Below are positions 16,669-26,009 of a DNA stretch of 64,000 nt, one piece after another; positions within the stretch are counted from its first letter, which is position 1; each line of letters opens with the position of its first letter. The notes beneath the pieces were generated by a model that did no database searches, was not told the DNA's origin, and saw only the letters and a program-made list of their open reading frames with translations. Both the position numbers and the translations under genes were made by a program. The stretch spans positions 22,611 through 86,610 of the forward strand of contig DXZQ01000009.1 of NCBI GenBank assembly GCA_019419585.1. The letters run 5' to 3'. The stretch is from Collinsella sp. (lineage in GTDB: Bacteria; Actinomycetota; Coriobacteriia; Coriobacteriales; Coriobacteriaceae).

Positions 16669-17757
16669 ATGGCACATCGCTCCGTTATTCCGTTTGGACC
16701 GCAGCACCCGGTGCTGCCCGAGCCGCTTCATCTGGACTTGGTGATCGAGGACGACCGCGTTATCGAGGCAATTCCACAGATCGGCTTTGTGCACCGCGGG
16801 CTCGAGAAGCTCACCGAAAAGCGCGACATGCATCAGTTTGGCTACATCGCCGAGCGCATCTGCGGCATTTGCGCCGTGGGCCACAGCTGCGGCTATGCCA
16901 GCGCCTGCGAACGCATGCTTGACATCGAGGTGCCCGGCCGCGTGCAGTATATTCGCACCATTCTGCACGAGCTTTCGCGCGTTCACTCGCATTTGCTGTG
17001 GCTGGGCCTGCTTGCCGACGCCTTTGGCTTTGAGGCGCTGTTCTATCGTTCGTGGACCCTGCGCGAGCAGATTCTCAAGATCTTTGAGAGCACTTGCGGC
17101 GGGCGCGTGATTCTGTCGATTAACGAGATCGGCGGCCTTAAGCATGATATCGAGGACTCCGAGCTGGCAGGCATTGTCCAGACGCTCGATGCCATGCGTC
17201 CTGACTACGAGGCTCTGGTGCATACGTTTTTGGACGATGACAGCTGCGGCGAGCGCCTGCATGGCGTGGGCGTGATTAGCAAGAAAGACGCGCTGGAGCT
17301 TTCGATGGTCGGTCCGTTTGGGCGCGCCTCGGGCGTGGACTACGACGTGCGCATGTTTGGCGACGGTGCCTATGCGGACCTGGCTGCGTTTGAGCCGGTT
17401 GTCGCTACCGATGGCGACTGCTATGCCCGCTGCCAAGTGCGTTGCGCCGAGGTCACGCAGGCCATGGACATCATCAAGGAGCTTGTGGGCAAGATTCCGC
17501 ACGACGGGATCGGCGGGCGCACCAAGCTTACGCCGGCCGACGGCGCACGCGGCGAGGTTGTGATTGAGCAACCGCGCGGCGAGGCGTATTACTATGTGCG
17601 CGGCAACGGCACCAAGAATCTGGACCGTTTTCGCGTGCGCACGCCGACGTCGCAAAATCTGGCGGGTCTGACGCATGCGCTGCAGGGCGTGTTCATTGCC
17701 AACGTGCCCATGATTATCCTGACCATCGACCCCTGCATTAGCTGCACGGAAAGGTAG
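16669..17757 (+). CDS. echE: Ech [NiFe]-hydrogenase large subunit EchE
   Basis: This catalytic subunit reduces protons to H2 (or the reverse) at a Ni-Fe centre. Both nickel-binding CxxC pairs are present: ERICGICAVGHSCGY (Cys65, Cys68) near the N-terminus and DPCISC (Cys356, Cys359) at the C-terminus. Only three residues (TER) follow the last cysteine. Large subunits of other groups carry a peptide there that a maturation protease removes, whereas some Ech-type enzymes lack a long one. The 362 residues match EchE length. Hyp maturation genes are not in this window and must lie elsewhere. Confidence 0.95.
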   Translation: MAHRSVIPFGPQHPVLPEPLHLDLVIEDDRVIEAIPQIGFVHRGLEKLTEKRDMHQFGYIAERICGICAVGHSCGYASACERMLDIEVPGRVQYIRTILHELSRVHSHLLWLGLLADAFGFEALFYRSWTLREQILKIFESTCGGRVILSINEIGGLKHDIEDSELAGIVQTLDAMRPDYEALVHTFLDDDSCGERLHGVGVISKKDALELSMVGPFGRASGVDYDVRMFGDGAYADLAAFEPVVATDGDCYARCQVRCAEVTQAMDIIKELVGKIPHDGIGGRTKLTPADGARGEVVIEQPRGEAYYYVRGNGTKNLDRFRVRTPTSQNLAGLTHALQGVFIANVPMIILTIDPCISCTER

Positions 17758-17764
17758 GCGCGGC

Positions 17765-18106
17765 ATGAGTTTGCTGACATTTGCCAAGACGGCCTTGGGT
17801 TCTATGGTCAAGCAGCCGGTAACGGTGTGCTATCCGCAGGAGAAGCTCGCGGCACCCGAGCGCCTGCGTGGGCACATCGTTAACGACATGGACGTGTGCA
17901 TTTGCTGCGGCATGTGCGCGCGCCGCTGCCCGGCGGGCGCGCTCGCGGTCGATCGCAAGGGAGGAACGTGGTCGATTGACCCGTATGCCTGCGTGGTATG
18001 CGGCGAGTGCATCGAGAGCTGCCCCAAACACTGCCTGACTATGGACACCGCCCGTACTCCGGTTGCGGCGGACAAGACTCCCACAGTAGAAACCAAACCG
18101 GAATAG
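17765..18106 (+). CDS. echF: Ech hydrogenase ferredoxin-like subunit EchF
   Basis: The 113-residue protein carries two [4Fe-4S] ferredoxin motifs, Cys45-x2-Cys48-x2-Cys51-x3-Cys55 and Cys76-x2-Cys79-x2-Cys82-x3-Cys86, each followed by Pro. It is the electron entry subunit that takes electrons from soluble ferredoxin and passes them to EchC. It is the last gene of the operon, seven bases after echE. A long hairpin follows at 18117. Confidence 0.94.
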   Translation: MSLLTFAKTALGSMVKQPVTVCYPQEKLAAPERLRGHIVNDMDVCICCGMCARRCPAGALAVDRKGGTWSIDPYACVVCGECIESCPKHCLTMDTARTPVAADKTPTVETKPE

Positions 18107-18116
18107 AGCTGGAATA

Positions 18117-18150
18117 GGGGCCGGTGGGGCAAAAATGCCCCACCGGCCCC
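18117..18150. terminator. Strong GC hairpin at the end of the Ech operon
   Basis: A 15-bp perfect stem (18117-18131 with 18136-18150) has an AAAA loop. No T-run follows, so it may act as an mRNA 3' stabiliser or a weak terminator. Confidence 0.6.
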
Positions 18151-18181
18151 GCGCTTAAACGCGCGGTTGGGCCGCCACGAA

Positions 18182-18335
18182 CAAAACTATGCCGGATTAC
18201 GGAGCTGGATAGCGAACCTCCGACCATACAGAAAATCGCAAAAACAAAACCTCAGGTAATTAGCCTGCCGTTTTTCAAAAAATGGTGGTATGGATAAGGG
18301 CCCCGACATTAGCCCCGTAATCCGGCACAGTTTTG
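18182..18335. repeat. 154-bp palindromic element, type 1, left of the adhesin gene
   Basis: Outer arms of 25 bp (18182-18206, starting CAAAACTATGCCGGATTACG, and 18311-18335) are nearly perfect inverted copies. A related element of the same length (25796-25949) lies right of the adhesin gene. Confidence 0.85.
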
Positions 18336-18442
18336 AAATGGCGCCATATCCGTAACAGCCCTTGACCCCCCCCCAAGATCGGAGGAAAGCGGATCATTTT
18401 GGCCCTGCGAGGGCCTCCACGTGACCCCGCCGCCACGAAACC

Positions 18443-18580
18443 GGCCCATCTACTACTTTTGAGTGGCAACCCCCAACCATAGCGAAAAACGCAAAAACAA
18501 AACCGCAGGTAGAACACCTGCGGTTTTTTATGAAACGCGGTTATGTTCAGGGGTATCGGGTCAAACGTAGTAGATGGTCC
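18443..18580. repeat. 138-bp palindromic element, type 2, left of the adhesin gene
   Basis: Arms GGCCCATCTACTACTTTTGA (18443-18462) and TCAAACGTAGTAGATGGTCC (18561-18580) enclose a central hairpin (18502-18510 with 18516-18524) followed by T6, which could terminate transcription. A copy lies at 25550-25695. Confidence 0.85.
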
Positions 18581-18604
18581 AGTTTTGAGGCGAGCGCCAC
18601 CAAT

Positions 18605-18640
18605 TGATCCCCCGGGGACGGAGGAAAACGGGTCATTTTT
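18605..18640. repeat. Short repeat with GATC-CCCGGGG-GGAGGAAAAC core (type 3)
   Basis: The sequence TGATCCCCCGGGGACGGAGG continued by AAAACGGGTCATTTTT recurs almost unchanged at 25716-25751. A degenerate copy is at about 18377-18402. Together with types 1 and 2 it fills the 700 gene-free bases between echF and the adhesin gene. Confidence 0.75.
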
Positions 18641-18816
18641 GCCTGATGGCTCCGAGTCGCACTCGTTTTCCTGCGAAAACGCCGTGTCTCAACTTTGGTG
18701 AGACATTTGTCTCACGCCCAAAACCGAATCTGGAACATGTGTCACCTGCCCTAATTGTGTCTCATTTCGTAACTTTAGGCTGTTGCAAGGTCTGAGACCG
18801 CGAGAAGGGAGACGCG

Positions 18817-21800
18817 ATGAGTAAGTACACGAGGGGTCTCTTGGCGGTGATACTGGCCGTAGTGCTGGTGTTGCCGGCTGCAGCATTTGCCATGCTGCCC
18901 GAGGCCAACGCCAGGTCCAGCACCGGAATGGACGGACCGACGGTGAGCGAAAAGATAGTCGACCCTGACACCACCGGCCGCTGGCAGTACTGGGCGTCGG
19001 GCGGCGAGCAGGACCAGACGACACGTTATGTAGGCCGAATCTGGACGGACAAGACGGTCGAGCCAGCGCAGGACGAAAAGTCCGACTTTGTGACGACGCT
19101 CTCCACGATGTCTTCGACTTCTGACACAACGTCGCTGGTCACTAAACCGCTCGATATCGTGATGGTGCTTGATGCCTCCGGGTCGATGGATGATGACATG
19201 GGTGACAGCGATTCGACCAAACGCATCGACGCACTCAAGGCAGCTGCCAGTTCCTTTATCGACACCATCGCCGAGCAAAACAAGAGCATTAAAGATACGA
19301 ATAAGCGGCATCAGGTTGCCATCGTTAAGTTTTCGGGTGCAAAGAAAAACGAGATCGGCAACGATACGTATCGCGATCGTCAGGGATACACGCACAACTA
19401 CTCGCAGACCATGAAGAGCCTGACGCCGTGTGTCGATAGCGCTGCGACGGAACTTAAGAATACGGTCGGCTACATCGAACCTGCCGGTGCCACGCGGGCT
19501 GATTACGGCCTTGAACTTGCTCGCGACATGTCGGGCCGCGAGGATGCCCAGAAGGTAGTTGTGTTCTTTACGGACGGCACGCCCACAGACTCCAGGAACT
19601 TTAACTCTACGGTTGCCGATAATGCCATAGCCGCCGCCAAGAAAATGAAGGGGAAAGGCGCTACGGTCTACACCATCGGCATCTTTGATGGTGCGAATCC
19701 CGCTGACGATCCTACGGACTACTGGACGAGCGACGAAAACAAGTTCATGCACGCCGTGTCGAGCAACTATCCAAACGCCACGTCCTACACAACCAATAAG
19801 CTTGGTAAGCGCACCGAGAATTCCGATTTCTACAAGGCTGCGTCGAAAGCCGATGAACTCAAGAAGGTGTTTGATGATATCTCGAGCTCTATCACCTCGG
19901 GCAAGGGCTCTCCCACTCAGATCGAGGATGGTTACGACGAGAGCAAGTCCGGCTACATCACCTTCAGTGATGAGCTGGGCGACTTCATGCAGGTCGATAC
20001 GTTTGTCAGTGCTCAGATTAATGGCGTCACCTTTGATAAGGCGACCAAGACCCCCAAGGGCAATACGGACACGTACGAGTTTTCGGGCTTGGCCAAGGAC
20101 CTGGTTATCACCGTTGAGCGCTCTGCCAACGCGCAGCAGGGCGATATCGTGACGGTCAAGATTCCCGCATCGCTGATTCCGCTGATCCGCTATCACGTGG
20201 ACATGGAAAACGGGATCTTTGAGCGCACGTCGCTCAATGACATCAAGCCTATTCAGATTAAATACACCTCGAGCGTCAAGGACGCCGCGCGTAACAACCT
20301 GTTTGCGCCCGATGACGGACTCAAGAAGTATATCGAGAAACATAAGGGTGCCGATAACCAGACGGTCTACTTCCTAGCCAACAAGTGGTCGGGCGGCGAG
20401 CTGGGCGATGTTGTCGCCGAGTTTGAGCCCGCCGATACCAACAGCTACTATTACTTCCAAAAAATCACGCCTATCTACACGGACAAGGAATGCACCCAGC
20501 GCGCGACGGTAAAGCCGCAGGGCAACGACGTCTATTACTACAAAGACGAGTTTGTGGCGATGGGCGCAAACGGCAAGCCGAAGGACGACTATGCCGTTGT
20601 GGAGTTTGAGGGGCACGAGATCGCCAGCTACGACGGCGCTCTGGTCAAAGATGACGGCTATTGGTCCTTTAATAAGGGAACCGCGCGCTTGGCCTATATC
20701 GACCAACTGCATACCACCAAGGACGATGTGGAGGCGAACGGCAACAAGACCGAGACCGCGCCCGACGTGCTTAACCCCAGGTGGAATGACCTTTCCTCCG
20801 TTGCGACTTCCACGCACGTGCATTCGCACCTGGGCAACAACGGCAAGATCGTCTTTAGCCTTGCAACCAAGCCGGTAACGGTGGATACCAAGACTGACTT
20901 TGGTCTGACCAAGGTGCTCGAGGGCCGCGAGTGGACGGGTACGGATGCGTTTGAGTTTGAGCTCTCCGCGACGTCCGACAACAATGCCCCGATGCCCGAC
21001 CCCGCGACCGTAACTGTGACCAATGCCGATCTCGACAAGGGCAAGGCAGCCATTAACTTTGGCAAGATTAGTTATGCCGAGCCGGGCGAGTACACCTATG
21101 AGGTCCGCGAGGTCAAGGGCGACGCCGGTGGCATTACCTACAGCAAGAACGTTGCCACGTTCAAGGTGACTGTGACGGTTAACGCCAAGGGCGAGCTTAA
21201 GGCCGACGTTGAAAAGATCTCGGGCGAGACCGACTTCAAGAACACCTATAGCGTGAAGCCTGTCGAGGACCAGATCACCGCGACCAAGGTCCTGACCGGG
21301 CGCGGCCTCAGGGACGGCGAGTTCTCCTTCGAGCTCGTCGAGGGTAACGATGTCGTCGTCACCGGCAAGAACGATGCCGACGGCAAGATCGTCATGGACA
21401 AAATCACTTACGATAAGCCCGGCACTCACACCTACACGCTGCGCGAGAAGCTCCCCAACGAGGCGGGGCTGAGCAACGGGATCACGTACGATAAGACGAG
21501 CTACACCATCAAGACGAGCGTCATCGACAACGGCGACGGCACGCTTAAGGTGACCCATGCGCTCGAGGGCACCGAGCCGGCACGCTTTGAGAACAAGTAC
21601 AACACTGCCCCGAACGAGTCGAGCGTCACCGACCAGATCATCGCGACCAAGTCCCTGACCGGCCGCGATCTCAAGGCCGGCGAGTTCTCCTTCGAGCTGG
21701 TCGAGGGCGAGGGCGCCAAGGTCGTCGCCACCGGCACCAACGATGCCGACGGCAACATCAAGATGAGCACCGTGAAGTACGACAAGGCCGGAACGCACAC

Positions 21801-24800
21801 CTACGCGCTGCGTGAGGTCAAGGGCGACGTCGACAACGGTATTACCTACAGCACCGCTGAGTACACCATCGTGACTACCGTCACCGACGATGGCAATGGC
21901 AAGCTTGCGGTTGAGCACAAGCTGCAGGGCGACGAGCCCGCGGCGTTCGAGAACGCCTACAACGTGACTCCCGTGAGCTCCAGTGTCACCGACCAGATCA
22001 CCGCGACCAAGGTCCTGACCGGGCGCGGCCTCAGGGACGGCGAGTTCTCCTTCGAGCTCGTCGAGGGTAACGATGTCGTCGTCACCGGCAAGAACGATGC
22101 CGACGGCAAGATCGTCATGGACAAAATCACCTACGATAAGCCTGGCGAGCATACCTATATCCTGCGCGAGGTTAAGGGTGCCGAAGGCAACGGCATCACC
22201 TACGACGACAAGACCTATACCGTCGTGACCACGATCACCGATAACGGCAAGGGCAAGCTCGAGGCGAAGCACGAGCTGAAGGATGCCACGACTGCTGAGT
22301 TCAAGAATTCCTACAAGCCGAATCCTGATGAGTTCAGCGTCACCGACCAGATCACCGCGACCAAGTTCCTGACCGGCCGCGACATGGCTGAGGGCGAGTT
22401 CTCCTTCGAGCTCGTCGAGGGCGAGGGCAAGGACGCCAAGGTCGTCGCCACCGGCAAGAACGCCGCCGATGGCAAGATCACGATGAGCGCCGTGAAGTAC
22501 GACAAGCCCGGCAAGCATACTTACACGTTGCGCGAGGTTAAGGGCGGAACCACCAGCAAGGGCATCACCTACAGCGATGCCGAGTACACTATCGAGACCA
22601 CCATCACGGACAACGGCGATGGTACGCTCAGCGCCACGCATGCTCTGAAGGACGACGCCGAGGCTGCGACCTTCAAGAACACCTACAGCGTGACCCCGAT
22701 CGACACAGAGCTCGACTTTGGCCTGAGCAAGGCCATTGACGGCCGCGACTGGACGGATGGGGACGAGTTCAGCTTTACCATCACCGCCCCCGAAGGCACC
22801 CCGCTGCCCGATCCCGCAACCGTAACCGTGAGCAGGAGGGACGCGAAGGACGGCATCGCCGCCATCAAGTTCGGTAAGATCCACTACGCCGCTGCCGGAA
22901 CCTATAAGTACGAGATTCGCGAGAACGCGGGCAGCACGGTCGGCATGACGTATGACGCGCATGTCGCAACCGCCGAAGTGACCGTGACCGAGGGCAGCGA
23001 GGGAAACCTGACCGCAAACGTCACCAAGAAGGAAAACGGACGCTTTACCAACACGTACCGCACTGAGCTCGATTACGCCGCGGCCGGAGGCCTCAAGCTC
23101 AGCAAGACCCTCTACGGACGCCCCATGATCGAGGGCCAGTTCACCTTTACCGTGACGCCCGCTGACGATGATTCGGCTAGCGCACTTGGCCTGCTGCCCG
23201 GGGCCAACAACTATGAGTCTCCCGCAACGATAGAGGGAACCGTCGGCCTGATCGACATTCTGGCCGGCAAGGAGGTCAAGTTTACGCAGGCTGACGCCGG
23301 CAAGACCTTCAAATACACCGTGGCCGAGACGAACGACCACAAGCCGGGTTACACCTACGACGACGCTGTCCGCACCGTGACGATCGCCATCGCCGACGAC
23401 ACCGCCGGCACGCTCACCGCTACGACGACCGTCTCCGGCGGTCCCGAGGGCACGCACGAGACGATCCACAAGAGCGGCGAGAACAAGGTTGAGAGCGCTC
23501 TGGTCCCGTTCAAAAACAGCTATAGCGCATCGACCGATGCGCACGGTGGTGACGTTGCTCAGATCGTTGCCACCAAGACCCTGACCGGTCGCCCGATGGT
23601 CGACGGCGAGTTCTACTTTGGCATCGCCTATGCGGGCGAGACGGAAGCCATCGAGGGTACGTGCGTTACCAACGTTAACGGCCAAGTGAGTTTTGGTGCT
23701 CTGCATTACACGACCGAGATGCTCGCCGACCTGGTAAACGCCAACCGCGCCATCCGTACCGACACGGATGCCAAGCTTGCATGGACCATCAACTACACGG
23801 CCTTCGAGTACACGTCTCCGCTCGCAGCAAAGGGCATTACCGCCGCAAAGCCGAGCTTTAGCTTTAAGGTCATCGTCGTCGACAACGGTGACGGGACTCT
23901 GACGGCGACGCCCGCCTACGACGGCATTCAGCCCTTGTTCGAGAACGTCTACGGCGCCGATGCCGCTGATGCCGCGCTCGCTGGCACCAAGAAGCTCCAG
24001 GCAGCTGAGGGCCTGACCCCGGCCGATATCACGGGCAAGTTCACCTTCACCGTGACTGCCGACGAGGCTGGTGCCCCGATGCCCGAGCGCACAACCGTGA
24101 CCAACGACGCGGCCGGCAACGTGGACTTTGGCAAGATCCACTTTACGCTCGACGACCTCAACCGCGCCCTGGGCGTGACGGACGATGCGACCGATAAGGC
24201 CGAGGCAGACGAAGCTGACGAGGCTGAGGCCGACGAGGCAGAGGCTGAAGAGGCCGACGCCGACGCTGGTGCCAACGCCGACGAGCCCAGCAACGAGTCC
24301 GAGCCCGCAGCCCCCACCGCCCCGCGCTCGCACACCTTTACCTACACGGTGACCGAGTCCGGTAGCGCCTCTGGCGTGACCAACGACGCCAACGCCACGC
24401 GCAAGGTTTCCTACACCGTGACCGATGACAGTGCCGGACACCTGAGTGTCGTGTGCAATGGTGGCGACGGTGCGGCCTTCACATTCACCAACACCTACAG
24501 CGTGACGCCCACCGATTCGTCCGTGACCGATCAGGTCAAGACGGTCAAGCGTCTGACCGGACGCGACCTTGCAGCTGGCGAGTTCACGTTTGACCTGCTC
24601 GAGGACGGCGTGACTGTCGCTAGTGGCACCAACGACGCCAGCGGCAACGTTACGCTGAGCCCGATCTGCTACGAGGCGCCCGGCACGCACACGTACACGC
24701 TGCGCGAGGCTTGCCCCAACGCGCTCGGCCTGTACAAGGGCGTCACCTATGACGGCACGACCTACACCGTCGTGACCACCGTCTCCGACAATGGCGACGG

Positions 24801-25398
24801 CACGCTGACCGCGACGCACAAGCTCGAGGGAACCACCGAGTCGGCTGGCTTTACCAACAAGTATCACGCCATGCCCACGCAGGTTTCCATCGGCGCCATC
24901 AAGGTGCTCGAGGGACGCGAGCTCAAGAAGGACGAGTTTAGCTTTAAGCTCGTTGGCGAGGACATTGAGTTCACCGTCACCAACGATGCCGACGGCAAGA
25001 TCAACTTCGACAAGTTCGAGTACGACGAGCCTGGTACGTACGTCTACACCATCAGCGAGGTCAAGGGCGACGAGGCCGGTATGACCTACGACAAGTCCGT
25101 CTTTACCGCGACCGTCAACGTGGTCGACGACGGCGAGGGCAACCTCAAGGCGAACGTCGCCTTTACCAAGGGCGACAAGAGCGTCGAGGGTATCGTGTTC
25201 AACAACACGTACAAGAAGCCCGAGACGCCCGTGCCGACGCCCGATCCCGGCACGCCCAAGACCGTGACGAACATCGTCAAGACGGTCAAGGGTTTCCTGC
25301 CCATCACGGGTGACCAGCAGGCCGCTGCACTGCTCATGGCATTTGTTATTGCCATGGCCGGCGTCGGAGCCCTGGTCTGGGGTATCCGTAAGCGCTAG
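18817..25398 (+). CDS. Giant sortase-anchored surface protein: VWA domain plus about eleven pilin-type isopeptide repeats
   Basis: This 2193-residue protein has a signal peptide (MSKYTRGLLAVILAVVLVLP, cleavage after about residue 32) and a von Willebrand A domain (about 112-350) with the MIDAS start DASGS (119-123) and VVFFTDGTPTD. About eleven ~120-residue repeats (691 to about 2130) follow, of the streptococcal FctA/Spy0128 pilin type, each beginning like ATKVLTGR and ending like TYTLREVKG. Such repeats usually form intramolecular Lys-Asn isopeptide bonds. Repeat nine carries a D/E/A-rich insert. The C-terminus is a sortase signal: LPITG (2161-2165), a hydrophobic helix and RKR. Likely role is a tip adhesin or stalk at the cell surface. 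No sortase or pilin partner is adjacent. The start follows GAAGGGAG. The only long frames on the other strand are GC-driven shadows. Confidence 0.93.
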   Translation: MSKYTRGLLAVILAVVLVLPAAAFAMLPEANARSSTGMDGPTVSEKIVDPDTTGRWQYWASGGEQDQTTRYVGRIWTDKTVEPAQDEKSDFVTTLSTMSSTSDTTSLVTKPLDIVMVLDASGSMDDDMGDSDSTKRIDALKAAASSFIDTIAEQNKSIKDTNKRHQVAIVKFSGAKKNEIGNDTYRDRQGYTHNYSQTMKSLTPCVDSAATELKNTVGYIEPAGATRADYGLELARDMSGREDAQKVVVFFTDGTPTDSRNFNSTVADNAIAAAKKMKGKGATVYTIGIFDGANPADDPTDYWTSDENKFMHAVSSNYPNATSYTTNKLGKRTENSDFYKAASKADELKKVFDDISSSITSGKGSPTQIEDGYDESKSGYITFSDELGDFMQVDTFVSAQINGVTFDKATKTPKGNTDTYEFSGLAKDLVITVERSANAQQGDIVTVKIPASLIPLIRYHVDMENGIFERTSLNDIKPIQIKYTSSVKDAARNNLFAPDDGLKKYIEKHKGADNQTVYFLANKWSGGELGDVVAEFEPADTNSYYYFQKITPIYTDKECTQRATVKPQGNDVYYYKDEFVAMGANGKPKDDYAVVEFEGHEIASYDGALVKDDGYWSFNKGTARLAYIDQLHTTKDDVEANGNKTETAPDVLNPRWNDLSSVATSTHVHSHLGNNGKIVFSLATKPVTVDTKTDFGLTKVLEGREWTGTDAFEFELSATSDNNAPMPDPATVTVTNADLDKGKAAINFGKISYAEPGEYTYEVREVKGDAGGITYSKNVATFKVTVTVNAKGELKADVEKISGETDFKNTYSVKPVEDQITATKVLTGRGLRDGEFSFELVEGNDVVVTGKNDADGKIVMDKITYDKPGTHTYTLREKLPNEAGLSNGITYDKTSYTIKTSVIDNGDGTLKVTHALEGTEPARFENKYNTAPNESSVTDQIIATKSLTGRDLKAGEFSFELVEGEGAKVVATGTNDADGNIKMSTVKYDKAGTHTYALREVKGDVDNGITYSTAEYTIVTTVTDDGNGKLAVEHKLQGDEPAAFENAYNVTPVSSSVTDQITATKVLTGRGLRDGEFSFELVEGNDVVVTGKNDADGKIVMDKITYDKPGEHTYILREVKGAEGNGITYDDKTYTVVTTITDNGKGKLEAKHELKDATTAEFKNSYKPNPDEFSVTDQITATKFLTGRDMAEGEFSFELVEGEGKDAKVVATGKNAADGKITMSAVKYDKPGKHTYTLREVKGGTTSKGITYSDAEYTIETTITDNGDGTLSATHALKDDAEAATFKNTYSVTPIDTELDFGLSKAIDGRDWTDGDEFSFTITAPEGTPLPDPATVTVSRRDAKDGIAAIKFGKIHYAAAGTYKYEIRENAGSTVGMTYDAHVATAEVTVTEGSEGNLTANVTKKENGRFTNTYRTELDYAAAGGLKLSKTLYGRPMIEGQFTFTVTPADDDSASALGLLPGANNYESPATIEGTVGLIDILAGKEVKFTQADAGKTFKYTVAETNDHKPGYTYDDAVRTVTIAIADDTAGTLTATTTVSGGPEGTHETIHKSGENKVESALVPFKNSYSASTDAHGGDVAQIVATKTLTGRPMVDGEFYFGIAYAGETEAIEGTCVTNVNGQVSFGALHYTTEMLADLVNANRAIRTDTDAKLAWTINYTAFEYTSPLAAKGITAAKPSFSFKVIVVDNGDGTLTATPAYDGIQPLFENVYGADAADAALAGTKKLQAAEGLTPADITGKFTFTVTADEAGAPMPERTTVTNDAAGNVDFGKIHFTLDDLNRALGVTDDATDKAEADEADEAEADEAEAEEADADAGANADEPSNESEPAAPTAPRSHTFTYTVTESGSASGVTNDANATRKVSYTVTDDSAGHLSVVCNGGDGAAFTFTNTYSVTPTDSSVTDQVKTVKRLTGRDLAAGEFTFDLLEDGVTVASGTNDASGNVTLSPICYEAPGTHTYTLREACPNALGLYKGVTYDGTTYTVVTTVSDNGDGTLTATHKLEGTTESAGFTNKYHAMPTQVSIGAIKVLEGRELKKDEFSFKLVGEDIEFTVTNDADGKINFDKFEYDEPGTYVYTISEVKGDEAGMTYDKSVFTATVNVVDDGEGNLKANVAFTKGDKSVEGIVFNNTYKKPETPVPTPDPGTPKTVTNIVKTVKGFLPITGDQQAAALLMAFVIAMAGVGALVWGIRKR
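21268..22142 (+). repeat. 152-bp near-identical duplication inside the adhesin gene
   Basis: Bases 21268-21419 and 21991-22142 differ at a single silent position (T or C near 21408/22131), while the intervening repeats are far more diverged. The offset is 723 bp, exactly 241 codons, so the reading frame is kept. This points to recent duplication or gene conversion among the repeats. Confidence 0.85.
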
Positions 25399-25410
25399 GC
25401 ACGTTGGCAG

Positions 25411-25436
25411 CGCCCGGGGCCAAAAGGCCCCGGGCG
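25411..25436 (+). terminator. GC hairpin after the adhesin gene
   Basis: An 11-bp perfect stem (25411-25421 with 25426-25436) has an AAAA loop, 12 bases after the stop. A second hairpin (25481-25493 with 25503-25515) followed by ACTTTTG lies 45 bases on. Confidence 0.7.
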
Positions 25437-25549
25437 ACCGGCGGGGAGCCAGAACATAGCCCCACCCCCCCCCACCTCCAGCCGCCACGGAGACGTCTCC
25501 CTTCTCCGTGGCGGCACTTTTGTGCGCAGGGGAGGAAGGGCCGCCACGA

Positions 25550-25695
25550 AATCGGCCCATCTACTACGTTTATCCCCTTACCCCCAACCATGCCAAAAAG
25601 CGCGAAAACAAAATCGCAGGTAGAACGCCTGCGGTTTTCTGGAAAACGGGGGTATGGTTGGGGGTATCGAGTCAAACGTAGTAGATGGGCCGATT
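25550..25695. repeat. 146-bp palindromic element, type 2, right of the adhesin gene
   Basis: Perfect 22-bp arms (25550-25571 and 25674-25695, core CCCATCTACTACGTTT) enclose an inner hairpin CGCAGGTAGAACGCCTGCG. It is homologous to 18443-18580. Confidence 0.88.
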
Positions 25696-25715
25696 CCGTG
25701 GTTGGCGCCGCCAAA

Positions 25716-25751
25716 TGATCCCCCGGGGACGGAGGAAAACGGATCATTTTT
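25716..25751. repeat. Type 3 short repeat, right of the adhesin gene
   Basis: This near-exact copy of 18605-18640 shares the TGATCCCCCGGGGACGGAGG core. It links the type 2 and type 1 elements on this side. Confidence 0.75.
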
Positions 25752-25795
25752 GGCCCCACGCGGCTGGTGGGTGCGTTCGCGCAGGACCGTTCAAA

Positions 25796-25949
25796 CAAAA
25801 CTATGCCGGTTTACGGGGCTGAGTCACGAGTCCCCAACCATGCCGATATTCGTGAAAATAAAACTGCAGGTAGACGAGCCGTCATTTTGCAGAAAACGCG
25901 GGTATGGATGGGGGTCCTGAGTTTAGCCCCGTAAACCGGCTTAGTTTTG
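25796..25949. repeat. 154-bp palindromic element, type 1, right of the adhesin gene
   Basis: Arms 25796-25820 and 25925-25949 are inverted copies with two or three mismatches and match the arms of 18182-18335. With the other elements it accounts for most of the gene-free stretch 25399-26009. Confidence 0.85.
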
Positions 25950-26009
25950 AAATGGCATTAAATCGATGGCAGCCATTTTGCTATGCCGGAGCGGTCGGCC
26001 GTTGGGTAA

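Noticed and set aside
20374..25560. A 1728-codon open frame on the minus strand across the adhesin repeats (and 18775-20343)
   Set aside because: It mirrors the repeat structure and GC-biased codon use of the plus-strand gene, has no ribosome-binding site or recognisable domain, and the plus frame has a signal peptide, VWA domain and LPITG anchor.
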